Shown: positions 1 to 13,124 of the stretch, in pieces
Position numbering within the stretch: position 1 is the first letter of the stretch
Layout of the letters: each line of letters starts with the position of its first letter
NCBI RefSeq assembly: GCF_964340395.1
Contig: NC_135549.1
Coordinates: 20,323,842 to 20,387,841, forward strand
Source of the DNA: Glandiceps talaboti
Taxonomy: Eukaryota > Hemichordata > Enteropneusta > Spengelidae
Reading direction: 5' to 3'
Length of the DNA: 64,000 nt
Program-made: the position numbers and the translations under genes
The notes under the pieces: generated by a model
Databases searched by the model: none
What the model was told of the DNA's origin: nothing
What the model saw: the letters and a program-made list of their open reading frames with translations, nothing else

Positions 1-3000
1 CATGTTGTCACCGGTATCGAGGAGTTCGTCTGAAGGAGGCTATATGAAGAGAAAAGAAAGTCAAAGTCACTTTCAGTGGGGAGGAGTAAATTTGTTCTTG
101 CAACGATACCCTGCCTAAACTTAACATTCCATCGCCTTGACCGTGTATTGAGGAGGGAGGTGTACTCGAGCCTAAAGACCAGTAGGAATATATGGAGAGG
201 GGAGGTAAATTTATAACGTGATGAGTTTAGGGCTCCCCATACATGCCAGGATAGGTGATTGGCTGACAACTCTCAATATATCACATGAAAAAGATGAGAA
301 CGAGGTTGTTGGAACGGTAGCACCAGATGAAAATCTTCGTGGAGTTGCAGTCAAATAATTGTGCATTGGGAGCTCTCATTCTAAAGAAGATGGACTAACA
401 TGTGATCATCCTCCCTTCACAGCTCACATTCCAAATCTGTGCATACTGACTAACAAAACGACAAATCAAGTTAAATATGTGATTATATGGTGCGTGACTA
501 ACGGCTTCCAAGTAAAATCAGAATCTATCCAGAGATGATATAATTCTTTTTTTAAAAGGTAATTTCAAACCATGAATACATTTTTAAGCAATCAACATTT
601 AGAAATACATGTAATTGCTTACGCCATTCCAGCTACTTAGGTGTGAGATCAATAGTTCAATGTAGGACAAAAAAATTCTTTTAGTTATGCCTCAAACCCG
701 CCCCTTCTAACTAATATGACTAAAACTGACAATGTTTTCAAGTGTTTAAAGGTGCCTGTAAATGGGCTTTATGCCCGTTGGTTTACCTGAATAAATAAAT
801 AAATAAAAAGTACAATCAATTTCAAATTAGTATCTTGAAGTATTTAGCCCTATGAATACACTGCCAGTATGTAGTGAGGAAAGCATAGTTCTTTTGTTCA
901 CACTTTATTTTAGTGCCATGCATTTACCATAGTGGAGATTCTTCCATTTCTCAATTTGACGACATTTTTAGAAATATTTGAATTTAGGGGTACAAATAGA
1001 TTCATTCAAAGTAAAAATCGGTTTTTTTTGTAGGATGAGAACTAAAATGGCTCACCCCCCCCCCCCCCCATTCCCAAAGTAAAAGAATTTTATTTGTTAT
1101 CCTAAATTGAACTATTGATCTCGCCCCTTAAACGTGTTGAATTATTCATAGACTCTACACGTAGGGCCTATGAATTATTGTAGGGTTTAATGATAAAATG
1201 AACGTTCATTTTGTTGAGAACCCTATATAGTGAATGAAATTATTCGAATATGTTGAAATTATAGTTAGAAAGCTGATAAAACACATAATGCGTCCACATG
1301 TATGATTTAACAATGTCAGTCAGGGCCTAAATTTCAGGATGTCCATACATTCGACAAAATACCAGACTCTGTTTCTTAGCCTGTTTGTTAATATTTAACC
1401 GTCTCTATTACACTGTATACTGTCAGATTTGCTTCGAAATATTACAGTGATAATGTGTATATACATCTTGTAGACTGACATAGGGTAAAAATACTGACTG
1501 TGCCACAGTGCCATTGACAGTTTTGATAATAAAAGATTAAGTCTAATCCTGTTCGGTAGGTGGCATTCATCAAACATGATATAAGTAAACGGCAAGTTGT
1601 ACCAACGATTTGTACTCAGCTGAAGGGGATGGACCAAAATATAGGTATAATTTATGTCACCTCGACCTTTGACATTAGGCCTTCAGTTTGAATGATTGGC
1701 ACAAGCATCATGAAATCGTTGGTCGGTAAACTGAAAATTTATTTAACAGTAAGGTTTCATCACGTGGCAATTATATAATATATTTCGGCGAGCATGACAA
1801 CATTATACAAATATAAATAAGAACCGCAATTATGAAAAAATAGATCCACCACGTACAGGATCTTTGCAGCTACTGGGGTTTACTTAGATGAAGTCTTGAA
1901 GGTGTTTCATACAGTTACAGACTGTAATACAGGGTTCTTGGTACATCATAGGAGAAAGGGTTATCGAACCTTTTGAAATTACAACTGTCAGTTTCCCATT
2001 TTTCCTCCAAATCAGAAATCTTCATGAATATAGTTTCTTAGGTCAACGAATACAATGACACTGAAATTCGTAACTTCCTTTGAAATTTACCAAAAGGTCC
2101 AAGGTTATGTAGATTTTCTTTGACCATAATGACCAATCAAATTGTTCATCAATGTGACGTCGATGACGTAGGCAATTCGGTCTGTACAGCTGTCACATGT
2201 ATTGTATTTAAGATTATCCCCTACTTTTTGAATGATGTCCTGCCATTATTTCTATATCGTGTCACCATGACAACTATGTATCATCTGTCATGTCTAAAAA
2301 GCCTGCATCTAAACTGTTTCAACATAAATTCGGTTTTATTTTGTGCATTCCGCAGTCATTCATAACGTGTCCAAGCTGTTATCAAAATGGAATGACATAT
2401 TAAACCATGCTTTGTAAATGGAAACAAAATGAAAAGAATATATATCTATGGACGAGTGAGTTGCTGACGGGTCGGGAAATGAAGGGCCAAAATTTATGTC
2501 ATCAGTAAATTCAAGAGACGATAACATATACTTGTTTTTAGGAAAAAGACAAAAATAATATTTAGTCTCTATTTTTAAAAGCTTGGGGATTGGCGAGCCC
2601 CTGGTGTCTGACATAACTTATAAATAGAGTGTGTCCGAGTGTATATAAAATTAGGTCTTTTTTTTATTTCTAAAAAAAACCCGCCGAACTTAAAATGATA
2701 AATGAAAATACAGGCGGAAAAGCACGTATAGATTATCGCCAGTGATTAAAATGTATAAACAGTGCTAGGGCTAACACTCGTAGAGAAAAGACACGGTACA
2801 TAAGAATGTCCAAATAAATTTTCGGAGAAGCTATTAAATAGGTACAAAAACATGTAAAAGTAAAAGTTTTCAAAAAGATATATTTGAATTTTGAACATGT
2901 TAATTATGTTAATTATTAGGTTAACCTCTACGACTGCTGAGTACAGTGCGCATTTCATTTTATGCTACAGTTGTCCGTTATGCAAACATTCTCAGTGTTT

Positions 3001-5243
3001 CACTCATATGTGGTACGTATTCGGCAAATACCCACTAAAATTATAACTAACCCTACTTTTTATGAGGTTTTTAATTGTTAAGAACCAAATAACTAAGTGT
3101 TCATCTACTGATCCTGACACTGTTTGAAATAAAAGGTTATCACCCTCACTTTTAAGATGTCACGTTACACGTAACACCATATATTACTATCCCAATGTGG
3201 GCGCTCGCTCATTAAGATCATACGGTAATCCGCCCAGCGTGGGGAAGGACGGATATCCACCCGCTCCGAAGGCATGAATGATAAACTTTCATATTATTGG
3301 GAGTTATTTAATTTTACAATTATGACATCCGCCTTGTTAGGTTGTCAAAATATGAGAGAGTCTGACGAAAATCACTATTTTGAAGTTGCACTATATTATC
3401 TTGTACGTACGATATAAAATTTCGTTTGTCGTCTTGGATGTTCCTATCTAAATGAATAGCAAGAAACGTGTCTTTTTGAGGTCTGCAATAAAGAACATTG
3501 ACATTGTAATTTATTGATCAGCGAAAAAGAAAGGAAAATAATTCATGTAAGAAAATCACTGCCAATGATCTATGCTGGATTTCTTTCTAAAAGTCACATT
3601 ATCGAGTTGTCGAGGCAATTTTATACAATGGGTCTCATCTATAAGTACTTTCAGTCAATTTGTTATTCAAGAAGACAATAAATAAAAATGAGATCTGTTA
3701 CCGTATTAATATGCAAATAAACCAAGCTATGAAAATAAAAATATGGCAAAACATCCTGTGGCAAAACATCAGTTATTGTACAATAAATGAAATATATAAT
3801 TTTTTCACCTCTATGCGAAAAAAACCGATGTGTGGGCTATTTGAAGTATCTAAGCGGGGAAATCACAGCCCCGCAATTTATTTTGACAGCATTTAGCATG
3901 GTGTATTGTGTCAATTTGTTATGTATGTACCTCATAGAATAGTCAACGGATCAATTCTACGCACCAGCTGTATATGTCATTAACATATATCCACGTTGCA
4001 CAGATTTCCACTGTCAACGTCTGCATAGTATATTTAGGCCCACAGGGGCACGTATTATCGCTTCGAATGCCGTTTTCTTAGGAAAATATCGTACGAATTC
4101 TGCTGCTACAAATGTATCAATCTCTGTACTATACTAGTAGAAATATTAACTCTTTTCTCCTTACAAGTAGGAATATATAGTCAAAAGGTTGTTATATTTA
4201 GTCTGTAGACCTGGAAAACAACAATCTATGAAATATTACACGCCCCCATGTTTAGGCCCTCCATGTAAAATGTAAGAATCCATTCAAAGAAAAGTAAAGA
4301 TGCGACTGATTTTACCCGTGAAAGGTTCGGGACGGCGCAGTCATTTAATTTTGTTAGTGAAACTTTAAGATGTCAAGATGAAGTTTATGGTGGTCATTTT
4401 TTATTTCATTTTGTTTACATTTCGGTTTCTTTCTTCATGGTTTAAAAGCGTTATTGGCCATACACTCTCACGGACACGTTGTCATTATGATGGTTTAGGG
4501 GAAAACATTCGTTAAATTATAAATAGTAGAAATTGCGAAAACTAACTCCTAGTTTATTTCATATTTCGAAAAGGTATCCTAAATTGATACTCAGGCCAGA
4601 CAGTGTGAATTTGTTTTATTTTGTCACTTTTACTTCTGTTGGGGTGTCAAGAGCTAATATTTTTTTTAATCAGATGCAGTCATTGACACGAAAGTTCAAA
4701 TCACGATTTAGCATCATGGTTCCTAGAAAGGTGACCCGACGAAATATGGGTCTATTTAATACAGAGCTGTATGCACCATTGTTATATGAAATAAATTCAT
4801 TAGTTGACTAGTCAGTTTTTTCAGTCACTTTCCATGTTTCAAATAAGGGGCTTACATTTGCTTCGCAGTTATTTCAACAAAAAATCACATTTGTTCGTTA
4901 TCCTTAGATTTTATGTTATATGTATTAAACAACAGCATATATTGAGTGATATAGTCTATTGATACTAACAAACATTTCTACTTACTGTTGTTGCTTGAAG
5001 ACCCATATCGTTCATAATATCCTCCAAATCCATCTGCCATATTTGAGCATCGTCCTCTAACTGCTGGTCAAATGACAGCGTGTCGAGATCTACTGATCGA
5101 ATCAAGTCCGGGTTCCTATGAACTTTCACAATAAAAACGCAGAGGAATCCAGTCATTGCTACCATCAGATAGAATTTCAACAATCTCGTCGTGTCATTGT
5201 GGACATTCAGGCAGAACAGTTTAAGCCTTACTATACTCTTCAT
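1..5243 (-). CDS. N-terminal exons of a probable type II membrane protein (partial)
   Basis: I do not recognise the family. Exon 1 is 5243-4986 (86 codons, from an ATG at 5243) and ends in the strong donor GTAAGT in phase 0. About 4.9 kb downstream on the same strand, a pyrimidine-rich tract ending in ATAG precedes an open phase-0 stretch at 39-1 (13 codons, beginning PPSDELLD), so I join them as exon 2; the gene leaves the window. The protein has a short basic N-terminus (MKSIVRLKLF...), one hydrophobic segment at about residues 27-44 (FYLMVAMTGFLCVFIVKV), then an acidic stem-like stretch rich in D, E, Q and M. That topology fits Golgi glycosyltransferases or sulfotransferases, but no catalytic domain is in view. 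The reading frame stays open upstream of the chosen ATG, so a longer N-terminus is possible. Exon 1 is fairly secure; exon 2 is an inference from phase and splice signal. Confidence 0.45.
636..1132. repeat. Foldback/TIR element, copy A
   Basis: Both ends carry inverted copies of a sequence containing GATCAATAGTTCAAT; the right end reads TCGCCCCTTAA, the inverse of the TTAAGGGGCGA end of copy B at 6584-7003. The interior matches copy B in inverse orientation (for example ATGAGAACTAAAATGGCTCA here and the complementary stretch near 6650). A run of C lies at about 1055-1069. It is a non-autonomous DNA element inside the long intron of the membrane-protein gene. Confidence 0.6.
1133..4985. other. 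Intron sequence without recognised genes
   Basis: Apart from the foldback element on its left, this part of the long first intron of the membrane-protein gene is AT-rich unique-looking sequence. The short open frames in it (70-92 codons) have no recognisable domains, splice context or composition of coding DNA. Confidence 0.5.
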
Positions 5244-5588
5244 GGTTTTTTTAGTTGGGCTGACAGAACCAGACTGTTGATGTCGACGGGGGAAAGGGTC
5301 AAACAGAACAGTCGTCCGATGACAAGCGTATAGAACGCTAGTACCGCTACCTATACACTGTACTGTACAATAGCAAAATCGGAAATAGATGTCGCATGCA
5401 AATGAGCAATCTGTGCACGCTCGTATTATCCCCCACAACGTCACAGATTGTGGCAACATTTACATCACGGCATTACCACGCCTATACATAGTGGTACAGA
5501 CTGTTCCACTCTGTCAATATTTCTGAAACTGTCGACCATGCAGTTGTCTATCTGTCTGTCTTGTCTACTATATGTCTATCTGCGTGCG

Positions 5589-5651
5589 TACGTATGTATG
5601 TACATATGTACGTACGTATGTATGTATGTATGTATGTATGTATGTATGTAT
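5589..5651. repeat. GTAT/GTAC microsatellite
   Basis: Tandem tetranucleotides GTAC, GTAT and variants. They lie about 350 bp upstream of the membrane-protein start codon on the opposite strand. Confidence 0.8.
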
Positions 5652-5947
5652 AAGCATATAGTAAATATAGACTACACGTATTGTGTATGGGGCATAATGT
5701 CAGAAAAGGATGGACATACATTTCTTCATGAGCAAAGAAATACAACAATTATATTTTGTATTATATTTAAAAGACAACATTCTATGATACATCATTAATC
5801 ATCACATCAAATGTAATCATCAAACTCCAATACTTTGTCTACAGTACAAAGATTTAATTTCAGTCTTTTCATACATCTTTCCCCTAATGCCACCCCATAA
5901 CTACGTTATGACAAGCACCTAATTTATTGAGAATGTTGTTGTAGCAC

Positions 5948-6080
5948 ATACATACATACATACATACATACATACATACATACCCGGTACATACATACAT
6001 ACATACATACATACATACATACATACATACATACATACATACATACATACCCGGTACACACACACACACACACCCACACA

Positions 6081-6157
<77 letters not shown>

Positions 6158-6251
6158 GCACATACATACATACATACATACATACATACATACATACATA
6201 CATACATACATACATACATACATACATACATACATACATACATACATACAT
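5948..6251. repeat. Compound CATA / CA / CG / CA / CATA microsatellite
   Basis: About 300 bp of nearly symmetrical simple sequence: CATA blocks outside, CA dinucleotides inside, and an alternating CG core at about 6119-6135. Two CCCGGTAC interruptions lie at about 5983 and 6050. The long open frames here (MYVCMYVC-type) are artefacts of the repeat. Confidence 0.9.
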
Positions 6252-6583
6252 GTTGATGAACCCAAAAACTCTTTCAAAAAGTTACTTTTACATAATACAT
6301 AATACATAATGTACAATGTTAATAAAATCGGGATATGGTGTGTTGGTTGTCGATAATTAATCGTCGGGATACTCAATTATTCAATGCTGAGTCCAGTTCA
6401 AATTGCCTGACATCAATTGAAATTTTCATCTTCAATAAACGACGTCCGCAAACAGTAATAGTTGCAATGAGGCAGACGATGGCATACTTATATAGCAGAT
6501 CGACGACGGTAGCACAACATACATCCTGTCATCCAGTCTTCCAACATCAGTCAGGAAAAAGGTTTCAGCCAGTTAGTGGACAG

Positions 6584-7003
6584 TTTAAGGGGCGAAAAGC
6601 TCAATGTAGGATAACAAAAAGTAAATTCTGTTACTTTGGGGGTGGGTATTGAGCTATTTTAGTTCTCATCCTGTAAAATCGGTTTTACTTTTAATGGATG
6701 TTTTGTATCCCTAAATACAAATATTTCCTTTAGAATGTCAAATTGAGATATGGAAGAATGTTTTATATTGTAAATACATGGCACTAAAACAAAGTATAGT
6801 GTCAACAAACGAACCATTTTTTACTCTCTACATACTGGCTTGATATTCATAGCACTACATAATACTTACTGATTTGATTGCCCGGTTTGAAGCTATTTTC
6901 AAGTTTGGCCAATTTCGTTAGAAGGGGGGGGGGGGGGGGTCTGAGGCCTAAGAATAAATAGTTTAGTTTTTTTCCTACATTGAACTATTGTTTTCGCCCC
7001 TTA
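6584..7003. repeat. Foldback/TIR element, copy B
   Basis: Terminal inverted repeats begin TTAAGGGGCGAAAA on the left and end TTTTCGCCCCTTA on the right. Internal sequence is homologous, inverted, to the element at 636-1132. A G run at about 6925-6940 corresponds to the C run of copy A. Confidence 0.65.
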
Positions 7004-7184
7004 CAGCATTTATTTGTCTGAAATCTTTGGAAAGACAAAAATGTTGAAGTGAGCATGCTGATCACTGTTCTGCTGCACAGCCCGGACCCGTTACAGTAAG
7101 CCTGCTCACATTTCGATGTACACGCACATTGTATAGATTATTGAAAACTATATAAGTAATTCATATGTTTATGGTGTTTTATTT

Positions 7185-7345
7185 TACTCACACATGTTTA
7201 GTTTATTGGTTTATTTTTATATATTTATTTTTGTTAGTTTATTTTGTGTTATTTACTTTATTTAGTTTATTTACTCACACATGTTTAGTTTATTGGTTTA
7301 TTTTTATATATTTATTTTTGTTAGTTTATTTTGTGTGTCTCCTTT
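7185..7345. repeat. Tandem duplication, 87-bp unit
   Basis: The segment starting TACTCACACATGTTTAG at 7185 is repeated at 7272 for about 65 identical bases, joined by an AT-rich spacer. The open frame at 7165-7503 is this duplication read through and is not credible coding. Confidence 0.85.
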
Positions 7346-8800
<1,455 letters not shown>

Positions 8801-9374
8801 GCCCATTCTTAATTCTATATTTCTCATCGTAACAATAAAAGACTATGGATCCGTCGGTACGTTAAAAATGTGAGGGTATTTTTTTTACTTAAAAATTACA
8901 ATTAATGTCAGAAACTTAAAAAAAAACCATTGATTAAATTTCCCAAATTTCAGCAATAAAATGATAAATGTTCACTCAGATGCACGCTCATGGGGTCGTC
9001 ATCAGACAGTTAGTAATTTTTTTCCTAATCCTACCGTAGAGGACGTCGATTATTTTTTTTTCAATTTCGCAATATTGAAGAAATATTATAAGCCTTAAAG
9101 TCACAAGAAACATAGAATCAAGTACGGCCGCCCTAATGTGAGCATTTAATTTATCACTTATTCACACAGGTGGTCAATATAAAATGATAACATCTTGAAA
9201 TAATAAATGATCTATTTAAGTCTATAGACGTTCTATATCTAAATAATCATACTGATGACCCAATTGATGTATGGTGTTTGAGACCACCCTGTTGTAAAAT
9301 CATTGCAATTTTCCAATAAGATTCAATTTATAACAAATTAGTTTCCAAATACAGTATTATAGCCATAAACTCGT

Positions 9375-9475
9375 GTGTGTGTGTGTGTGGGGGGGGGGGG
9401 GGTGGGTGTGTATATGTGTGTGTGTGTACATGTGGGTGTGGGTGTGTGACACTGTGTGTTTATGCGTGTACGCAC
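9375..9475. repeat. GT microsatellite with G run
   Basis: GT dinucleotides interrupted by a run of about 13 G and then irregular GTGTGTAC-type repeats, just beyond the 3' end of the protease gene. Confidence 0.85.
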
Positions 9476-9561
9476 TGAAAGATGCCACTTGAATAGCAAT
9501 GAAATTTTAATAATAAAAATAACTACAAAGAGACCAACAGTTGAAGTACTATTTCAAACAC

Positions 9562-9567
9562 TTTATT
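9562..9567 (-). promoter_or_regulatory. Polyadenylation signal of the protease gene
   Basis: AATAAA on the minus strand, about 62 bp after the protease stop codon (ending at 9629), a good position for the terminal exon. Confidence 0.7.
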
Positions 9568-9628
9568 CCTCTAAGAATTCAGAATTCTACAATTACATTC
9601 TACATTTTAACAAATAACCCAAACAATT

Positions 9629-10465
9629 CTATGGATTCGCCTCCATCTGTTGGTTTACCCAATCTACAAAGTTACTGACTTTGGTGTAGACGCCGGGTTT
9701 CATGGGTAGGGCGCAACCTTCACCCCAGCTGGTAAGGCCAGCCAGCAGATAACGCTCACCATCGTGATACACCACTGGACCGCCACTGTCGCCCTGTACA
9801 AAATACAAGACAATATGAGAATCAATTTGAAGTTCCGTAGCTAAACAATGTACATAGACGACACGGGTTTAAGCGAGACAGTCGTCCAATTCACGTACGC
9901 ACGTCGGGGTTCCACGCCACGAAAACCTAGGCACTGACTAATAGGGACGCTCTAGCAAAATTTTATTTCTGAGCAGAAGTGTACCATGATGTACAAAAAC
10001 ACCATATAAAATAAGCCAAATTCAATGTTGTAGTCGACACTTTGGATATGTAAGAGAACTTGCACAACTCGGATAAAATGAACATTCTTACACCTAATTT
10101 GCATATCACTCGTGGAATCATTGTATGCTTAATATTTCTTCGTCCATACATCCCTAGATGCATTCATATTAAATTTCAGCCCAATCTGCTCAGTAGTTTT
10201 GCAATTACAGATTTTTAACCAAAAAGACACATTTTTAGCCCTAATTTGCATGTTACTGATGGAATCATCGTGTCATGAACAAATCTTACTTTACATCCCC
10301 TTACAAAATGTAAGAATGTTCCCACCAAATTTCGCACTAATCTGCCCAGTAGTTTCTGAGTTTAAGTTTTTTTGATTTGAACAATTTCCCAACAAGACAC
10401 CCAAGGTACTGGACCCACCAAATATCATGGCAATCGGTTCAGCGGTTTTTGACTTTAAGTTGTTT

Positions 10466-10523
<58 letters not shown>

Positions 10524-13088
10524 GCCGGTCGATCCCTAAAGCACTACTGAACCTCAGTTCAGTTGTGCCCAAAATGAAAACCGAATCACTCAGCGAACGG
10601 ATACTATACCAATCGTTTTAAATTATTGCCACAAGTCAAAACAAATATTGAGTTTATTCAACTACGGGCTCTTAGTAGAACGAAAAATACTGAATATCGA
10701 GTGTAAAAGTGATGACTACTTCACTCTTGGTAATTCAACTTGTGTACTGTGATGGCGAGCTATCAGTATGCGATTATAGTAGTATTGCGCCGGATCGGAG
10801 TGCGGCAACGACTTAAGTTTAGATAAAACGTAGGGAAAAAAGGCGCGAACGACTGTCGACAGTCTACCTGTCACGTTGAGTGCCTTGATCTCATTCAAAA
10901 TATATTTGTTGGTTATATACATCACTTTATAGTCCTTTTTTCACATCAATGCCCAACAATCGCCATGATTGTAAACTGTATGTATTGTTATTTATACGGC
11001 TTCTATCTAGTCAAGACATTCACTACAACTTGGAAGAAAGTAGTTTCCGAAACAATCGATCGATCGGTACATGGGTCGTCTATACATTGAAGAATTGCAA
11101 ACAGAACCAACCTGACAGGTGTCAATACCGCCCTCTAGATAGCCGGCACAGAACATGTTCTCTGTGATCTCACCGTCATATGCTTCGGGTTGATTGCATC
11201 TGTCATTATCAATAAATTGGGTTTTCGCTTGCTGCAATGCTCTATTGTCACCGGTACCTGTATGTGTAACAATCGGAGAAAAGTATTGACAAATAATAGT
11301 GAACTGAAATGAAAAAGCAATACCTTCTCCTTGGACAGTTTAAATAGGCTTACTCTTTCTGAATCAATGGGTGGTCGTAAGTACCTAGCGCAGCGTTTAT
11401 CTTGCCATAATGTATGGGGTGACGTTTGGCCACTTGTGGGGTTACGTGGTTTGTACATAATAACAAAGTTTAGTATAAGACTTGTGTATACAATCATGTA
11501 TAGGTTATGGAGGCCGGAAACAGTTATTCATGTGTTTATGGGTAGTTACACTTATTTACACATATTCTGAATAGATTTGTATATGTTTTAATCGTGTTTG
11601 TTTGTTTGTTTGTTTGTTTGTTTGTTTGTTTGTTTGTTTGTTTATATGTTTTGTTTCTAACACGTTTCCCGGGTTTCAATTTGCTTAGAAAACTCACCCA
11701 TGGTATCTCCCCATCCGGTTATCCAAGCCTCTTCCCCTTCAAGATATTCCTGTCCCTGTGCTGGTAAACACAATTCACTGATCTCTGCACTCATTTCTAT
11801 CTCACCCCTCACTTTAACCAGAGCGATGTCGGAGTCGAGTGTTACGGGGCTGTAACTTTCATGTACAATCAATTGATCTACTGCATATGATCTTTGAGAG
11901 GGTTCCACGACTGTCAGGTTGTGTTCACCAGCGTTGACATTGTAGATGAGCGTGTTCTCCAACTGAGAAGCCCTATAAAAATAGAAGACCAGATTTAAAC
12001 TGAATGCCTCCCGTAAGGGAATCACTAATTATGCAAATTACTCATTAAAGGTAAAAGTTGTATCAACAAAGTTCATAGGACAAGTGCGTATTATTATGGT
12101 TGATATATGTACCATATTATAATATTATATGAAATTTGAAGCTTGAATTTTTAAGATACAGCCTAGTTACCTACAATCATTTATTTTGCAAATTTTTCAT
12201 TAAAACTGTCGGCTATATCAACAATTTTTATAGAACGTACCTGATTTGTTATGGTTAACAGTATGTACTAAATGATATTGAAATTCAAGTATGCATTCTT
12301 AAGATACATCCTAATTACTGAAAATAATTAATTATGCAAATTAGTTATTAACACTGTAAGGTACATCAACAAACTTTACAGGGCGTATGGACTTTGTTAT
12401 GTTTAATATATGTAGTAAATTATATTGAAATTCTTGTATGCAGTCTTAAGATATAGCCTATTTACAGAAACTCATTAAATATGCAAATTAGTCATTAACA
12501 CTGTAAGGTACATCAACAAGCTCTATATGATATATGCGATTTGTTATGGTTAACGTATGGATGGAATTTTGAAATTGAAGTATGCAGTCTTAAGATATAC
12601 TAGTAGCCCAATTACCGAAAATAATTATTTATGCAAATTATTCATTAACGCTGTAAGGTACATCAACACTTTTTATAGGACAAATGCCCTTTGTTATGTT
12701 TAACGAATATACTAAATTATATTGATATTAAAGTATACAGTCTTGAGATATTGCTTAATTAGTTGATTTCATTGATATGCAAATTTCTTTAATTGACATA
12801 AACAGATCTCGCTCAAAAACTAATCAGGTCTAGCCATTACCCCAGAATTGTGTGTACTAAATTTCAGTATAATTGAGCCAGTCGTTTTAAAGAAAATGAT
12901 GACACAGACAGACAGACAGACAGACAGACACAGACAGACACACACACTCACACACACACAGATAGACGGACATATGACAGACAGACAGACAGACAGACAT
13001 CCCCTTTTAATACCTCCCGTACCCTTACGGGAGGTAAAAATACCTGTATTTTGTATATAAGTATATATAAGTATATATATATATATAA

Positions 13089-13124
<36 letters not shown>

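Noticed and set aside
4533-4811. 92-codon plus-strand frame
   Set aside because: No similarity to a known family, lies in a long intron of an opposite-strand gene, and has no splice or regulatory context.
5884-6376. Several long open frames of MYVCMYVC type on the minus strand
   Set aside because: They are translations of the CATA/CA microsatellite; all frames are open for the same reason.
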